From assembly GCF_004524775.2 (NCBI RefSeq), contig NZ_CP119081.1:868001-932000 (forward strand): DNA of 64,000 nt. The letters are read 5' to 3'. A program made the position numbers and the translations under genes. The notes beneath the pieces were generated by a model. The model was given only the letters and a program-made list of their open reading frames with translations. It searched no databases and was not told the DNA's origin. Origin of the DNA: Helcococcus ovis. GTDB lineage: Bacteria; Bacillota; Clostridia; Tissierellales; Peptoniphilaceae. Positions 1 to 9,300 of this stretch are shown here, piece after piece (within the stretch, counting starts at the first letter, position 1; every line of letters starts with the position of its first letter).

Positions 1-43
1 ATATATCATTTTTATTATTGTCTAAATCAATAATTATTGACAT
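1..43 (-). CDS. ribF: Start of a probable riboflavin kinase/FAD synthetase (partial)
   Basis: Only the first 14 codons are in the window; the gene continues off the left edge. An ATG overlaps the last codons of truB by 10 bases and has a GGAGAAAG ribosome-binding site inside truB. The visible residues read MSIIIDLDNNKNDI, which is compatible with the start of RibF. RibF makes FMN and FAD and commonly follows truB in Firmicutes. The assignment rests mainly on gene order, since 14 residues cannot prove a family. Confidence 0.42.
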   Translation of the reverse strand, partial: MSIIIDLDNNKNDI

Positions 44-924
44 AATACTTTCTCCATTTTTAATATGTTATTTTTAATTTTACCTATTCCTATAAAATCA
101 TTATTTACAGACACTACTATGTCCTTATTTTGATTAAAAATACCATTGTATTTTATAGTTTTTATATTTACTCGTTGTCCATTAATTAATCTAAATTTTA
201 AATCTTCTAAAATATTTATTTGCCCTAAATTATATAAACATTTTTCGGCGGGGATAACGTTTTCTAATATTTCCTCAAAATTTAGTTCATTAATTTTAGA
301 AATATCTATTGCATTAATTAATTCAAATTTACCTACTCTATTTCTAATTAAATCAGTCATATGAGCAAAAGTATTTAGTTTTAATCCAATATCGTGAATT
401 AGTGATCTTATATATGTTCCCTTAGAACATGAAACTTCTATTTTTGCATATTCATTGGATAATTCAAGAAGTTTTATATCATATATTTTTACGTTTCTTT
501 TTTTAATTTCAACTTCTTTTCCTTCTCTTGCATATTGATATAACTTTTTTCCATTTACTTTTAATGCTGAGTAAATCGGAGGAGTTTGTTCAATTATTCC
601 TTTAAAACCCTCCAATACATTTTTAACTTCATTTACTTGAAAAATTTTATTATCTGATTTATTAGTTATTTCACCTTCAAAATCATAAGTTGTAGTAGCC
701 TCTCCAAATTTTAGAGTCGCTATATATGACTTGCCTTGATTCATTATATAATCACTTACTCTTGTAGCATTACCAATACAGATTGGTAGGACACCTGTTG
801 CCATTGGATCTAATGTGCCAGTATGTCCTACTTTTTTTATATTTAATTTTCTTCTTAAAATAGCAACAACATCATGAGAGGTCATTCCCTTAGCTTTATT
901 AACGACTAAGATCCCCATCTTCAT
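34..924 (-). CDS. truB: tRNA pseudouridine-55 synthase TruB
   Basis: TruB converts U55 of the T-loop in nearly all tRNAs to pseudouridine, in the cytoplasm. The 296-residue protein has the family's catalytic motif HTGTLDPMATG at about residues 34-44, with Asp39 as the nucleophile, and the early motif NKAKGMTSHDVV. The KGTYIRSL motif lies in the middle and a PUA-like C-terminal part follows; the length is normal. The ATG at 924 is chosen because GGAG lies seven bases upstream; a second ATG two codons later is possible. It overlaps the end of nrnA by 26 bases, so the two are translationally coupled. It is the last complete gene here in the rimP-nusA-infB operon. Confidence 0.96.
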   Translation of the reverse strand: MKMGILVVNKAKGMTSHDVVAILRRKLNIKKVGHTGTLDPMATGVLPICIGNATRVSDYIMNQGKSYIATLKFGEATTTYDFEGEITNKSDNKIFQVNEVKNVLEGFKGIIEQTPPIYSALKVNGKKLYQYAREGKEVEIKKRNVKIYDIKLLELSNEYAKIEVSCSKGTYIRSLIHDIGLKLNTFAHMTDLIRNRVGKFELINAIDISKINELNFEEILENVIPAEKCLYNLGQINILEDLKFRLINGQRVNIKTIKYNGIFNQNKDIVVSVNNDFIGIGKIKNNILKMEKVLCQ

Positions 925-1870
925 AAAGTTTCTCCAATCTTTTTATAACTTTGTCAAATACTTCGTTTAGTGTCCCCTCGTAATTTGCTCCGGAAGCTCT
1001 TACATGGCCACCTCCGCCAAATTCAACCGCTATCCTAGATACATCAATAATTTCTTGAGATCTAAAGCTTATTTTTTGTTTATTTGGTTCATCTTCTTGA
1101 ACTATTGCAGAAACTTCAATTCCATCAATAGTTTTTAACAATGAAACAATTCCTGATGTTTTATCAAAATCTAAATTATATTTTTCAACTAAATCTTTAG
1201 TTATCATTGCAACTATGATTTTATCTCCAATTCTAGTTGCATTTTTTATCACATCAGCTTGAAACAGTAATAAATTAGTATTTAGTTTATCATAAAGATT
1301 GTCATGAATTAATTTTCTATTTGCATTTATATCCAATAGTGCAGCAGCCGCTCTTAATGTTTTAGAAGTTGAAGATTCATAGACAAACCTATATGTATCT
1401 GTCAAAATTCCCAAATATAGATAGGTTGCAGCATCCTCCGGTATAATTACATCATAGTCAATACATAATTCTGTGACAATTTCACAAGCTGAGCTTGCTT
1501 CTAAAACAATGTTCAAATCTGCAAAATGTGTATTAGTGATATGATGATCTATATTTGCGGTATTTTTTGCTAGTTCAAAATATTTAACACTATCTCCAAT
1601 TCTTTCAATATCACCACTATCCACAGCTATAAACAAATCTATTGAATCATTAAACTCATCATTATAATATAAATCATCTCTATATATAAACTCTAAATTA
1701 GTTGGAAAATCATCATTTTTAATAATTTTTACATTTTTACCTAAATTTTTTAACGTAAGAGCTAAACCAAAAGAGGATCCAATTGAATCCCCATCCGGAT
1801 TTATATGTCCCGAAATTAAGATATTATGTGATTTTTGTACTAATTTGAAAAAATCATTCTTCACGTTCAT
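899..1870 (-). CDS. nrnA: Bifunctional oligoribonuclease/pAp phosphatase NrnA (DHH family)
   Basis: NrnA degrades 2-5-nt RNA fragments and dephosphorylates pAp in bacteria lacking Orn. The 323 residues show the DHH metal-binding series: NPDGDS near residue 25, DSGD near 85, the DHHITN motif near 110, and a C-terminal DHHA1 domain with the GGGGHVRASG motif near 285. Length fits the family. The ATG at 1870 overlaps the rbfA stop by 17 bases. The rbfA-nrnA-truB order is standard in Firmicutes. A c-di-AMP phosphodiesterase is less likely because no membrane or GGDEF-like part is present. Confidence 0.94.
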   Translation of the reverse strand: MNVKNDFFKLVQKSHNILISGHINPDGDSIGSSFGLALTLKNLGKNVKIIKNDDFPTNLEFIYRDDLYYNDEFNDSIDLFIAVDSGDIERIGDSVKYFELAKNTANIDHHITNTHFADLNIVLEASSACEIVTELCIDYDVIIPEDAATYLYLGILTDTYRFVYESSTSKTLRAAAALLDINANRKLIHDNLYDKLNTNLLLFQADVIKNATRIGDKIIVAMITKDLVEKYNLDFDKTSGIVSLLKTIDGIEVSAIVQEDEPNKQKISFRSQEIIDVSRIAVEFGGGGHVRASGANYEGTLNEVFDKVIKRLEKLYEDGDLSR

Positions 1871-2231
1871 TTTGTGCCTCTGTATCTTTTTTTATTACTT
1901 CACTAATCAATTTTTCAATTCTCATTGCTTCCTCAATGTTATCATCTAATATAATTTTTAATTGAGGAATATGTCTTAAGTTCATTCTTTTACCTAATTC
2001 ACGTTTTATATAACCGATAGAACTTTGTAAACCATCAATTGTATCACATTTTTCCTTATCACTACCTAAAACTGAAATATAAATTTTAGCAGATTGTAAA
2101 TCATCAGTCAATTCAATATCTGTGATAGAAGTTATAGGTGCAATTCTTGGATCTTTAATATCATTACTAATCATAACAGATATTTCTTTTTTTAATTCTG
2201 ATTCGATTCTTTTGATTCTTTTTTTATCCAT
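1854..2231 (-). CDS. rbfA: Ribosome-binding factor A
   Basis: RbfA is a KH-type cold-shock protein that binds the 30S subunit during late 16S rRNA maturation. The 125-residue protein has the typical start (R-I-x-x-E-L-K-K-E-I), the DPR motif in IKDPRIAP near residue 26, and the GYIKRELGKRMNLRHIP stretch near 85-100. GGAG lies five bases before the ATG. It follows infB by eight bases and precedes nrnA with an overlap, consistent with one transcript. Confidence 0.95.
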   Translation of the reverse strand: MDKKRIKRIESELKKEISVMISNDIKDPRIAPITSITDIELTDDLQSAKIYISVLGSDKEKCDTIDGLQSSIGYIKRELGKRMNLRHIPQLKIILDDNIEEAMRIEKLISEVIKKDTEAQNEREE

Positions 2232-2239
2232 TTTTACTC

Positions 2240-4342
2240 CTATCTTTCAACTTCTTTATCAATAAATGCTTCTAAAGTATCTCCAACTTTTATGTCATTA
2301 TAATTTTGAATACCCAAACCACCTTCATAGCCTTGGTTTAATTCTTTAACATCATCTTTATAACGTTTTAATGAGGTTATTTCTCCTTCATGTATTACAA
2401 CATCGTTTCTTAATAATCTTATTTTTGCATTTCTTTGCATTTGTCCATTTGTAACATAGATACCAGCTATATTACCTACATTAGGTACTCTAAATACTTC
2501 TCTTACCTCAGCAGTACCAATAACTTGTTCAACAAACTTAGGTGCTAACATACCATTTATGGCTTTTTTGATATCTTCAATAGCTTCATAAATAACTCTA
2601 TATGTTCTTATTTCAATATCCTGAGCTTCCGCTTGAGATTTAGCCCCTTGATTTGGTCTTACATTAAATCCTATAATAATTGCATCAGAAGCTGAAGCTA
2701 ACATAACATCAGATTCATTTATACCTCCTACAGCCCCGTGAATTACATTTACTTTAACTTCTTCATTTGAAAGTTTAGTTAAGGATGTACTTACAGCCTC
2801 TATAGTACCTTTTACGTCTGTCTTAACAATTATATTAAGGCCTTTAACTTCCCCATCAGAAATTTTATTAAACAATTGATCCAAATTAACTTTAGATGTT
2901 CTCTTGATAAACTCATCTTTTTCTTTTTGTGCTGCTCTATCAGCAAATTTTTTACCTAATTTTTCGTCTTCAATAGCATAAATTTTATCCCCTGCTTCAG
3001 GAACATCTGATAAACCTAAAATTAATACAGCAGTTGAAGGTTTTGCTTTTTTTACTTCTTTTTGATTACTATCAAACATTGCCCTTACTTTACCACTTGA
3101 ACGTCCAGAAACAACAAAGTCTCCCTTATTTAACGTACCTTTATTTATAAGTACTGTTGCAACTGGTCCCCTACCTTTATCTAATTGTGCCTCTATAACA
3201 ATACCAACAGCCGGTCTATTTGGATTAGCTTTCAATTCTTCAATTTCTGCAACCATTAAAATCATTTCCAATAGCTCATCTATACCTTCACCAGTATGTG
3301 CTGATACAGGAATCATAATAGTTTTTCCACCCCAATCTTCAGGTGTTAAGCCCTGTTCTGCTAATTCGGATTTTACTTTATCAGGATTTGCTTCATATTT
3401 ATCCATTTTATTTATGGCAACTATTATTGGTACACCAGCAGCTTTAGCATGATTTATAGCTTCAATAGTTTGAGGCATAACTCCATCATCAGCAGCTACT
3501 ACCAATATAGCTATATCTGTTGCATTAGCACCTCTTAATCTCATTTGAGTAAAGGCTTCGTGACCTGGAGTATCTAAAAATACAATTTTCTTTCCATCAA
3601 CATATATTGAAGAAGCACCAATATGTTGTGTAATTCCACCAGCTTCAGTACTTGTAACTCTAGAATGTCTCATTTTATCTAGAAGAGATGTTTTACCATG
3701 GTCTACATGTCCCATAACTGTAACTACAGGAGCTCTTAATTCTAAATCTTCTTCTTTATCTTCAAAGTCAATACTTGAAATATCATTTGCATCATTTTCT
3801 TCAACTAATAACTTTTCTTCAACTTCAATATCAAATATCATACCTATTTCTATTGCTTTTTCAATTTCAATTTCTTGGTTCATATTTGACATTATACCCA
3901 TTTTCATAAGTTCAGTTATAATTACTGTTACCGGTTTATTTAATTTTTCAGCGAATTCTTTAATAGTAATACCTTCTTCAATATAAACAATTTTTGATTC
4001 AGCTTGTTCTTGCTTTACATCTTCTTTGAATTCAACTTGTAATTTTTTATCTTTTTTTTGTTTCTTTTTCTTCTTTCTATCTATTTTTTCATATTCATCA
4101 TTATATTCTTCGTAATCTTTTATTTCTTCTTTTTCAATTATTTCTTTTTTCTTTTTATTTTTATTGCTCTTTTCTTCTTCAAGTTCAGCAAAATATTCTT
4201 TTATTAGTTCTAAGTTTTCATCCTCTAAAACTGACATATGACTAGAAACTTCTAAACCAAACTCTTCGTCTAATATTTTAATTAATCCTTTACTTGATAA
4301 TTTTAATTCTTTCGCCAATTCATATACTCTTGTTTTTGACAT
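2240..4342 (-). CDS. infB: Translation initiation factor IF-2
   Basis: IF-2 is the GTPase that delivers initiator tRNA to the 30S subunit and promotes subunit joining. Of 700 residues, about 1-55 form the first IF2_N helix bundle, 60-110 a lysine/glutamate-rich linker, and 120-175 a second IF2_N. The GTPase follows, with G1 GHVDHGKT at 211-218, then DTPGHEAF and NKMD. Domain II and the C-terminal C1/C2 domains come last. The N-terminal extension is short compared with many species. It lies 12 bases downstream of ylxR; the small L7Ae-like ylxQ gene often found between them is absent. Confidence 0.97.
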   Translation of the reverse strand: MSKTRVYELAKELKLSSKGLIKILDEEFGLEVSSHMSVLEDENLELIKEYFAELEEEKSNKNKKKKEIIEKEEIKDYEEYNDEYEKIDRKKKKKQKKDKKLQVEFKEDVKQEQAESKIVYIEEGITIKEFAEKLNKPVTVIITELMKMGIMSNMNQEIEIEKAIEIGMIFDIEVEEKLLVEENDANDISSIDFEDKEEDLELRAPVVTVMGHVDHGKTSLLDKMRHSRVTSTEAGGITQHIGASSIYVDGKKIVFLDTPGHEAFTQMRLRGANATDIAILVVAADDGVMPQTIEAINHAKAAGVPIIVAINKMDKYEANPDKVKSELAEQGLTPEDWGGKTIMIPVSAHTGEGIDELLEMILMVAEIEELKANPNRPAVGIVIEAQLDKGRGPVATVLINKGTLNKGDFVVSGRSSGKVRAMFDSNQKEVKKAKPSTAVLILGLSDVPEAGDKIYAIEDEKLGKKFADRAAQKEKDEFIKRTSKVNLDQLFNKISDGEVKGLNIIVKTDVKGTIEAVSTSLTKLSNEEVKVNVIHGAVGGINESDVMLASASDAIIIGFNVRPNQGAKSQAEAQDIEIRTYRVIYEAIEDIKKAINGMLAPKFVEQVIGTAEVREVFRVPNVGNIAGIYVTNGQMQRNAKIRLLRNDVVIHEGEITSLKRYKDDVKELNQGYEGGLGIQNYNDIKVGDTLEAFIDKEVER

Positions 4343-4354
4343 ATATACACCTTT

Positions 4355-4609
4355 CTACATAGTTTCCAACTCCTTGTAAATTTTATCATCTACGTTTGTT
4401 TTTAAGTGACGATTTAAAAGTTTTTTTGAAATCGCAGTATTCAAACAACTTTTATTTTTACATATATAGGCACCCCTACCATTAAGTTTTCCACTATAAT
4501 CTATATTAATATTTCCTTCTTTATCTTTTACTATTCTAATTAAATCTTTTTTAGATTTTTGTTCTTTGCACACAATGCATTTTCTTAATCTCAAATCTGA
4601 ATTACTCAT
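4355..4609 (-). CDS. rnpM: YlxR/RnpM family RNA-binding protein
   Basis: This 84-residue DUF448 protein carries the family motif RKCIVCKEQKSK at residues 8-19 and a second part GRGAYICKNKSCLN around 43-56. The four Cys form a compact fold. YlxR homologues bind RNA; the name RnpM reflects reported modulation of RNase P. The ATG overlaps the end of nusA by eight bases, the usual position between nusA and infB. Function here is inferred from the family. Confidence 0.9.
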   Translation of the reverse strand: MSNSDLRLRKCIVCKEQKSKKDLIRIVKDKEGNINIDYSGKLNGRGAYICKNKSCLNTAISKKLLNRHLKTNVDDKIYKELETM

Positions 4610-5759
4610 TTATATCATCCAAAGTATAATTTTGAGAATCTTCATTTATAACTTCTTTAGTTGTTTCTTCAAAATCTTCATGAACTTCAGATTCCCTAAG
4701 CTTTAATTCTTCTAATTCTTTTAATACTTCATCCATTTTACTTTCAGCTTTTATATCTATTTTCCAATTAGTTAGCTTAGCAGCTAATCTAACATTTTGT
4801 CCTTCTTTGCCTATAGCTAAAGATAATTGACTATCCGGAACAAATGCTACTGCTTCTTTTTTGTCCGCATCAATATATACATCTACAACCTCAGATGGTG
4901 ATAATGAATTTGAGATATATACTTTCATATCTTTACTCCAAACAACAATATCAATCTTTTCACCATTTATTTCTTCAACTATTGAGTTGACTCTGGCACC
5001 TTTCATCCCAACGCACGCACCTACAGGATCAATAGAACTATCTTCAGCATAAACAGCAATTTTTGTTCTATATCCTGCTTCTCTGGAAATTGACATAATT
5101 TCTACCGTGCCTTGACTAATTTCCGGCACTTCAATTTCAAATAATTTTGCAACAAATTCAGGAGCTCGTCTAGATAACAATATTTGTGGACCTTTACTTG
5201 TTTCTTTTACTTCTTTTACATACAATTTTACTCTATCTCCGGGTTTAAAATTTTCCCCTTCAACTTGTTCTTTTTCAGGTATATATCCCTCAGATTTTCC
5301 TAAATCTACATATATATTTTTATAGTCAATTCTTTGTATTATGCCATTTATTATATCTTTTTCTTTGTCAATATAACTTTCATAGATAACTTTCCTTTCA
5401 GCATCTCTTATATATTGTATAACAATATTTCTTGCTTTTTGAGCTGCTACTCTTGCAAAGTTTTTTGGAGTAACCTTTATCTTAAGTTCCTTACCAATTT
5501 TTGCACGTTTATTATGAAATAAAGCTTCTTCTAAGGAAATTTGAGTATTTGGATCAATAACATTTTCTACAACTTCTTTTATAGCTAAAACCTTAGTATC
5601 TCCTGTTTCTTCATTTATGCTAATTTCTACATTTGTACTATCATAATTTTCTTCAAAACTTTTTTCTAAAGCTCTTTCAACCGCAGTAATTATTTCTTCT
5701 TTTTTTATACCTTTTTCTTTTTCTATTTCATCTAAAGCTCTTATAAATTCTTTATTCAT
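4602..5759 (-). CDS. nusA: Transcription termination/antitermination factor NusA
   Basis: NusA binds RNA polymerase and nascent RNA and tunes pausing, intrinsic termination and antitermination. The 385 residues contain the N-terminal polymerase-binding domain (about 1-125), an S1 domain (about 135-200), and two KH domains with GACVGMKGARVNSI near 247 and AIGKEGQNVRLAAKL near 316. The acidic C-terminal repeats of E. coli are missing, as is normal in Gram-positives. It follows rimP by nine bases. A hairpin in the leader ahead of rimP makes NusA-dependent autoregulation plausible. Confidence 0.97.
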   Translation of the reverse strand: MNKEFIRALDEIEKEKGIKKEEIITAVERALEKSFEENYDSTNVEISINEETGDTKVLAIKEVVENVIDPNTQISLEEALFHNKRAKIGKELKIKVTPKNFARVAAQKARNIVIQYIRDAERKVIYESYIDKEKDIINGIIQRIDYKNIYVDLGKSEGYIPEKEQVEGENFKPGDRVKLYVKEVKETSKGPQILLSRRAPEFVAKLFEIEVPEISQGTVEIMSISREAGYRTKIAVYAEDSSIDPVGACVGMKGARVNSIVEEINGEKIDIVVWSKDMKVYISNSLSPSEVVDVYIDADKKEAVAFVPDSQLSLAIGKEGQNVRLAAKLTNWKIDIKAESKMDEVLKELEELKLRESEVHEDFEETTKEVINEDSQNYTLDDINE

Positions 5760-5768
5760 AATTATATT

Positions 5769-6230
5769 CTAAAACTCTAACCAAATTTTAATTAGGCTTA
5801 TATCCTTTCTTTTTAATATTATTTTTTCGTTGTTATCATCTGATAATATAATATCATCAGAACTATATTCTTGTAAAATTGCCACATAATCTTTAATTCC
5901 ATTTATCTTTTTATATAAATGAACTTCAATAATTCGTCCAATATTTCGCCTTAAATCATCATCAGTCTTTAACGGTCTATTTAAATCAGGAGATGAAACT
6001 TCAAGATAATAATGTACACTAATAGGATCTAATTCATCTAATCTAGCATCTAAATATCTTGAAACTTTTTCACAATCATCTATATTAATACCATTATCAC
6101 TATATATATAAAACCTTAAATAATTTTCGCCATTCTCTTTAATAAATTCTATGTCAACTAATTCATACCCCATATCTGTTATATTAGGTTCAAATTCAAG
6201 TTTTAATTGTTCAATTAAATTTTTTGACAT
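5769..6230 (-). CDS. rimP: Ribosome maturation factor RimP
   Basis: RimP helps assemble the 30S subunit and is cotranscribed with nusA in most bacteria. The 153-residue protein has the motifs GYELVDIEFI and DRPLKTDDDLRRNIG-like (here NRPLKTDDDLRRNIG). I place the start at the ATG at 6230, because AGGAG lies six bases upstream and MSKNLIEQL is a normal RimP start. The reading frame is open 23 codons further upstream, but that part crosses the leader hairpin at 6253-6274. It is the first gene after the promoter at 6298-6326. Confidence 0.94.
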   Translation of the reverse strand: MSKNLIEQLKLEFEPNITDMGYELVDIEFIKENGENYLRFYIYSDNGINIDDCEKVSRYLDARLDELDPISVHYYLEVSSPDLNRPLKTDDDLRRNIGRIIEVHLYKKINGIKDYVAILQEYSSDDIILSDDNNEKIILKRKDISLIKIWLEF

Positions 6231-6252
6231 TATCACTCCTTGTAATGAATAA

Positions 6253-6274
6253 AGAGTGGACCTCTGTCCACTCT
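6253..6274 (-). terminator. Leader hairpin before rimP (possible attenuator)
   Basis: A perfect 9-bp stem AGAGTGGAC/GTCCACTCT with a 4-base loop lies between the rimP promoter and the rimP start. Reading on the minus strand it is followed by TTTATT, a weak U-tract. It could be a leaky terminator for polC read-through or a leader attenuator of the nusA operon. Both uses are inference. Confidence 0.5.
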
Positions 6275-6297
6275 CTAGTAACGCTCTATCTACTAAC

Positions 6298-6326
6298 ATT
6301 ATATCAATTAAATACTATTTAGTCAA
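6298..6326 (-). promoter_or_regulatory. Promoter of the rimP-nusA-infB operon
   Basis: On the minus strand, TTGACT (6321-6326) is followed after exactly 17 bases by TATAAT (6298-6303), with a TG one base before the -10 (extended -10). This is a near-consensus sigma-A promoter, starting just after the polC stop. The predicted start near 6291 leaves a leader of about 60 bases. Confidence 0.8.
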
Positions 6327-6328
6327 AT

Positions 6329-9300
6329 TTACATATTAAAAAAGTCAATTTGATTTGTATCTTGCATGCCATCAAAAACACCTGCATTTTCAAGTGTTTC
6401 GACAGCTGTCTTGTTAATTTTAGTTCTATTTATAAAATCTTCTTTAGAAATGAATTCTCCGGATTTTCTAGCTTCTGCAATTCTAATAGCCATTGATTCA
6501 GAAATATTTTCCATTGCCATAAGAGGTGCTAAAATAGTATTATCATCAATTACTTCAAATTCTAAAGGATGTGATTTGTATAAATCTACCTTTTCCATCT
6601 TTATATCTCTAGCATACATTTCCTCTGCAAGTTCATAACAGTAAAATTCATTATTTATATCAACATTATCTTGAGATTTTAATGTATTTATAAATGAAGT
6701 CATATAATCAAGTCCTCTTGAAATATGTGTATATTTAAAATCAGAAATTGCATTTGTAAAATATACAGCATAAAAATATGCTGGATGATGTACCTTAAAA
6801 TATGCGATTCTAAAACTCATCATAACATATGCCACAGCATGTGCTTTAGGAAACATATATTGTATTTTCTGACATGAGTCAATATACCAGTCAGGCACAC
6901 TACATTTTTTCATTTCCTTAATCTGATCATCAGATACGCCTTTACCTTTTCTAACTTTTTCCATAATATCAAATGCAAGTTTTTTATCCAATCCTTTTTC
7001 TATTAAATAGTTCATAATATCATCACGAGTACATATTGCACTCTTTAAATTACAAATTCCCTGTCTAATTAGTTCTTGAGCATTTCCTAACCATACATCT
7101 GTGCCGTGTGATAACCCTGAAATACGTATCAACTCTTCAAATGTTGTAGGTTTAGTATCTGCTAGCATACCACGAACAAAATTTGTACCAAATTCTGGTA
7201 TTCCAAGAGAACCATCTTTAATATTTGTATATTCATGTTTGATATTAAGTTTATCAGTTGAGCTGAATATGCTCATTGTATCCTTATCATCCAAAGGAAC
7301 TTTTACAGCATTTACTCCACTTTTATCCGACAATAATCTAATAATAGTTGGAGCATTATGTCCAAGTAAATCAAGCTTTAATAAGTTTTTATCTATTGCA
7401 TGATAATCAAAATGAGTAGTTATAATTCCTGTTTCTTTTTTATCTGCCGGATATTGCACAGGTGTAAAATCTTCAATATCTTTATTATCAGGTACAATAA
7501 TAAGACCACCGGCATGCTGTCCCGTTGTTCTTTTAACACCGGTAATATATCTTTTTACTCTATTTATATTTGCATTATCAAGTTGAATTTTTTCATCATC
7601 AGGGTAGTATTCTTTATATTTTCTTGCCATACCATATGCAGTTTTTTCAGCAATCGTACCTAAAGTACCAGCTCTAAATACTTTACCGGGTCCAAAGAAT
7701 TTTTCTGTGTATTTATGGATTTTTGATTGATAAACAGATGCAAAGTTCAAGTCAATATCAGGTTCTTTATCTCCTTCAAATCCTAAGAATACTTCAAATG
7801 GAATATCAAAACCTTCTTTAATCATCTTACTACTGCATTTTGGACAAATTTTATCAGGTAAATCAACACCACAAGAATATCTTTCATCTTCGTTAAATTC
7901 TACATGTTTACAGTTTTCACATATATAATGTGCAGGAAGAGGATTTACTTCTGTAATATCTGCCATTGTTGCTGCAAAACTTGATCCTACACTACCTCTA
8001 GAACCTACTAAATAACCTTGTCTATTAGATTCCCTTACAAGTTCTTGAGCAATTACATATAATGAAGCATATCCATTTCCTATAATAGAATTTAACTCCC
8101 TATTTAATCTATTCTCAACTAATTGTGGTAGTGTTTGACCATATATTGCCCTCGCTTTTTCAAACGATTCTGTTTGTAATCTTTCAACAGCTTTTTCTAC
8201 ATTAGGTGGAAATGTACCATCTGCAATAGGCGAAATATTTTCAATCATATTATTTAATTTATATGAATTTGTAACTACAACTTCATAAGCTTTTTCAACG
8301 CCTAGATATGAAAATTCATTTAACATTTCCTGAGTATTTTTTAAGTAAAAAGCCCCAGAATTTTCCTGACTTCTCTTTCTTGGATAATTTTTTAATACAT
8401 TTCTAAAAGGATAGTCTTTTTTATCAATATAGTAAACATCTCCCATAGCAATCGCAGGAATATTTATTATTTCAGCAATTTCTATTAATTTTTTATTAAT
8501 ATTTTTAAGATGATCTTCGTTTCTGATATAACCTCTTTTAATTAAATGATCACTGAAATCAAGAGGAATTAATGAAATAAAATTAAAGAATTTAGCTTCA
8601 TTTAACAATATTTCATCATCATATCCAAGTGAAATTAAATTAAATAATCTACTTTTATAGTTACCGGTTCCGATCAAAATTCCTTCTCGCAAACTTTCTA
8701 AAATATCTAATGGTATACTTGGATTTCTATGATAGTATTCTAAATTTGATTTCGACACTATTATATATAAATTTTTTAATCCTATCTTATTTTGTACATA
8801 TAATAATCCTTGATATTCTTTATGTTGAGCAACATCAAATGTTATATCCATTTTATTAATATTTTGATTAAATTTAATATTCAATTCATCGAGTTGTTTT
8901 AACATTTTTATAAATACTTCTGCTGTTGCTTTAGCATCATCAGAAGCTCTATGATGGTTTAGTAAATTTACCTTATAATGTTTTGTTAGAGTATCCAATT
9001 TATGATTTTTTAAATTAGGATTTAATGCCCTTGAAATATACATTGTATCAGCATAAACAGGCTTAAATTCTAAACCTACTTCACTTGTTTTAGCTAAAAT
9101 AAATTCAACATCGAATTCTGCATTATGAGCAACTAAAATTGTGTTTTTTGTGAATTCTAAAAATTTAGGTAGCACAATATCAATTGTATCGGCATTTACA
9201 ACCATATCATTTGTAATACCTGTTAATTCAGTTGTAAATTCACTTAATGGTTCCTTCGGATTTACAAATTCTTCAAAAACTTCTATTATTTCACCATTTC

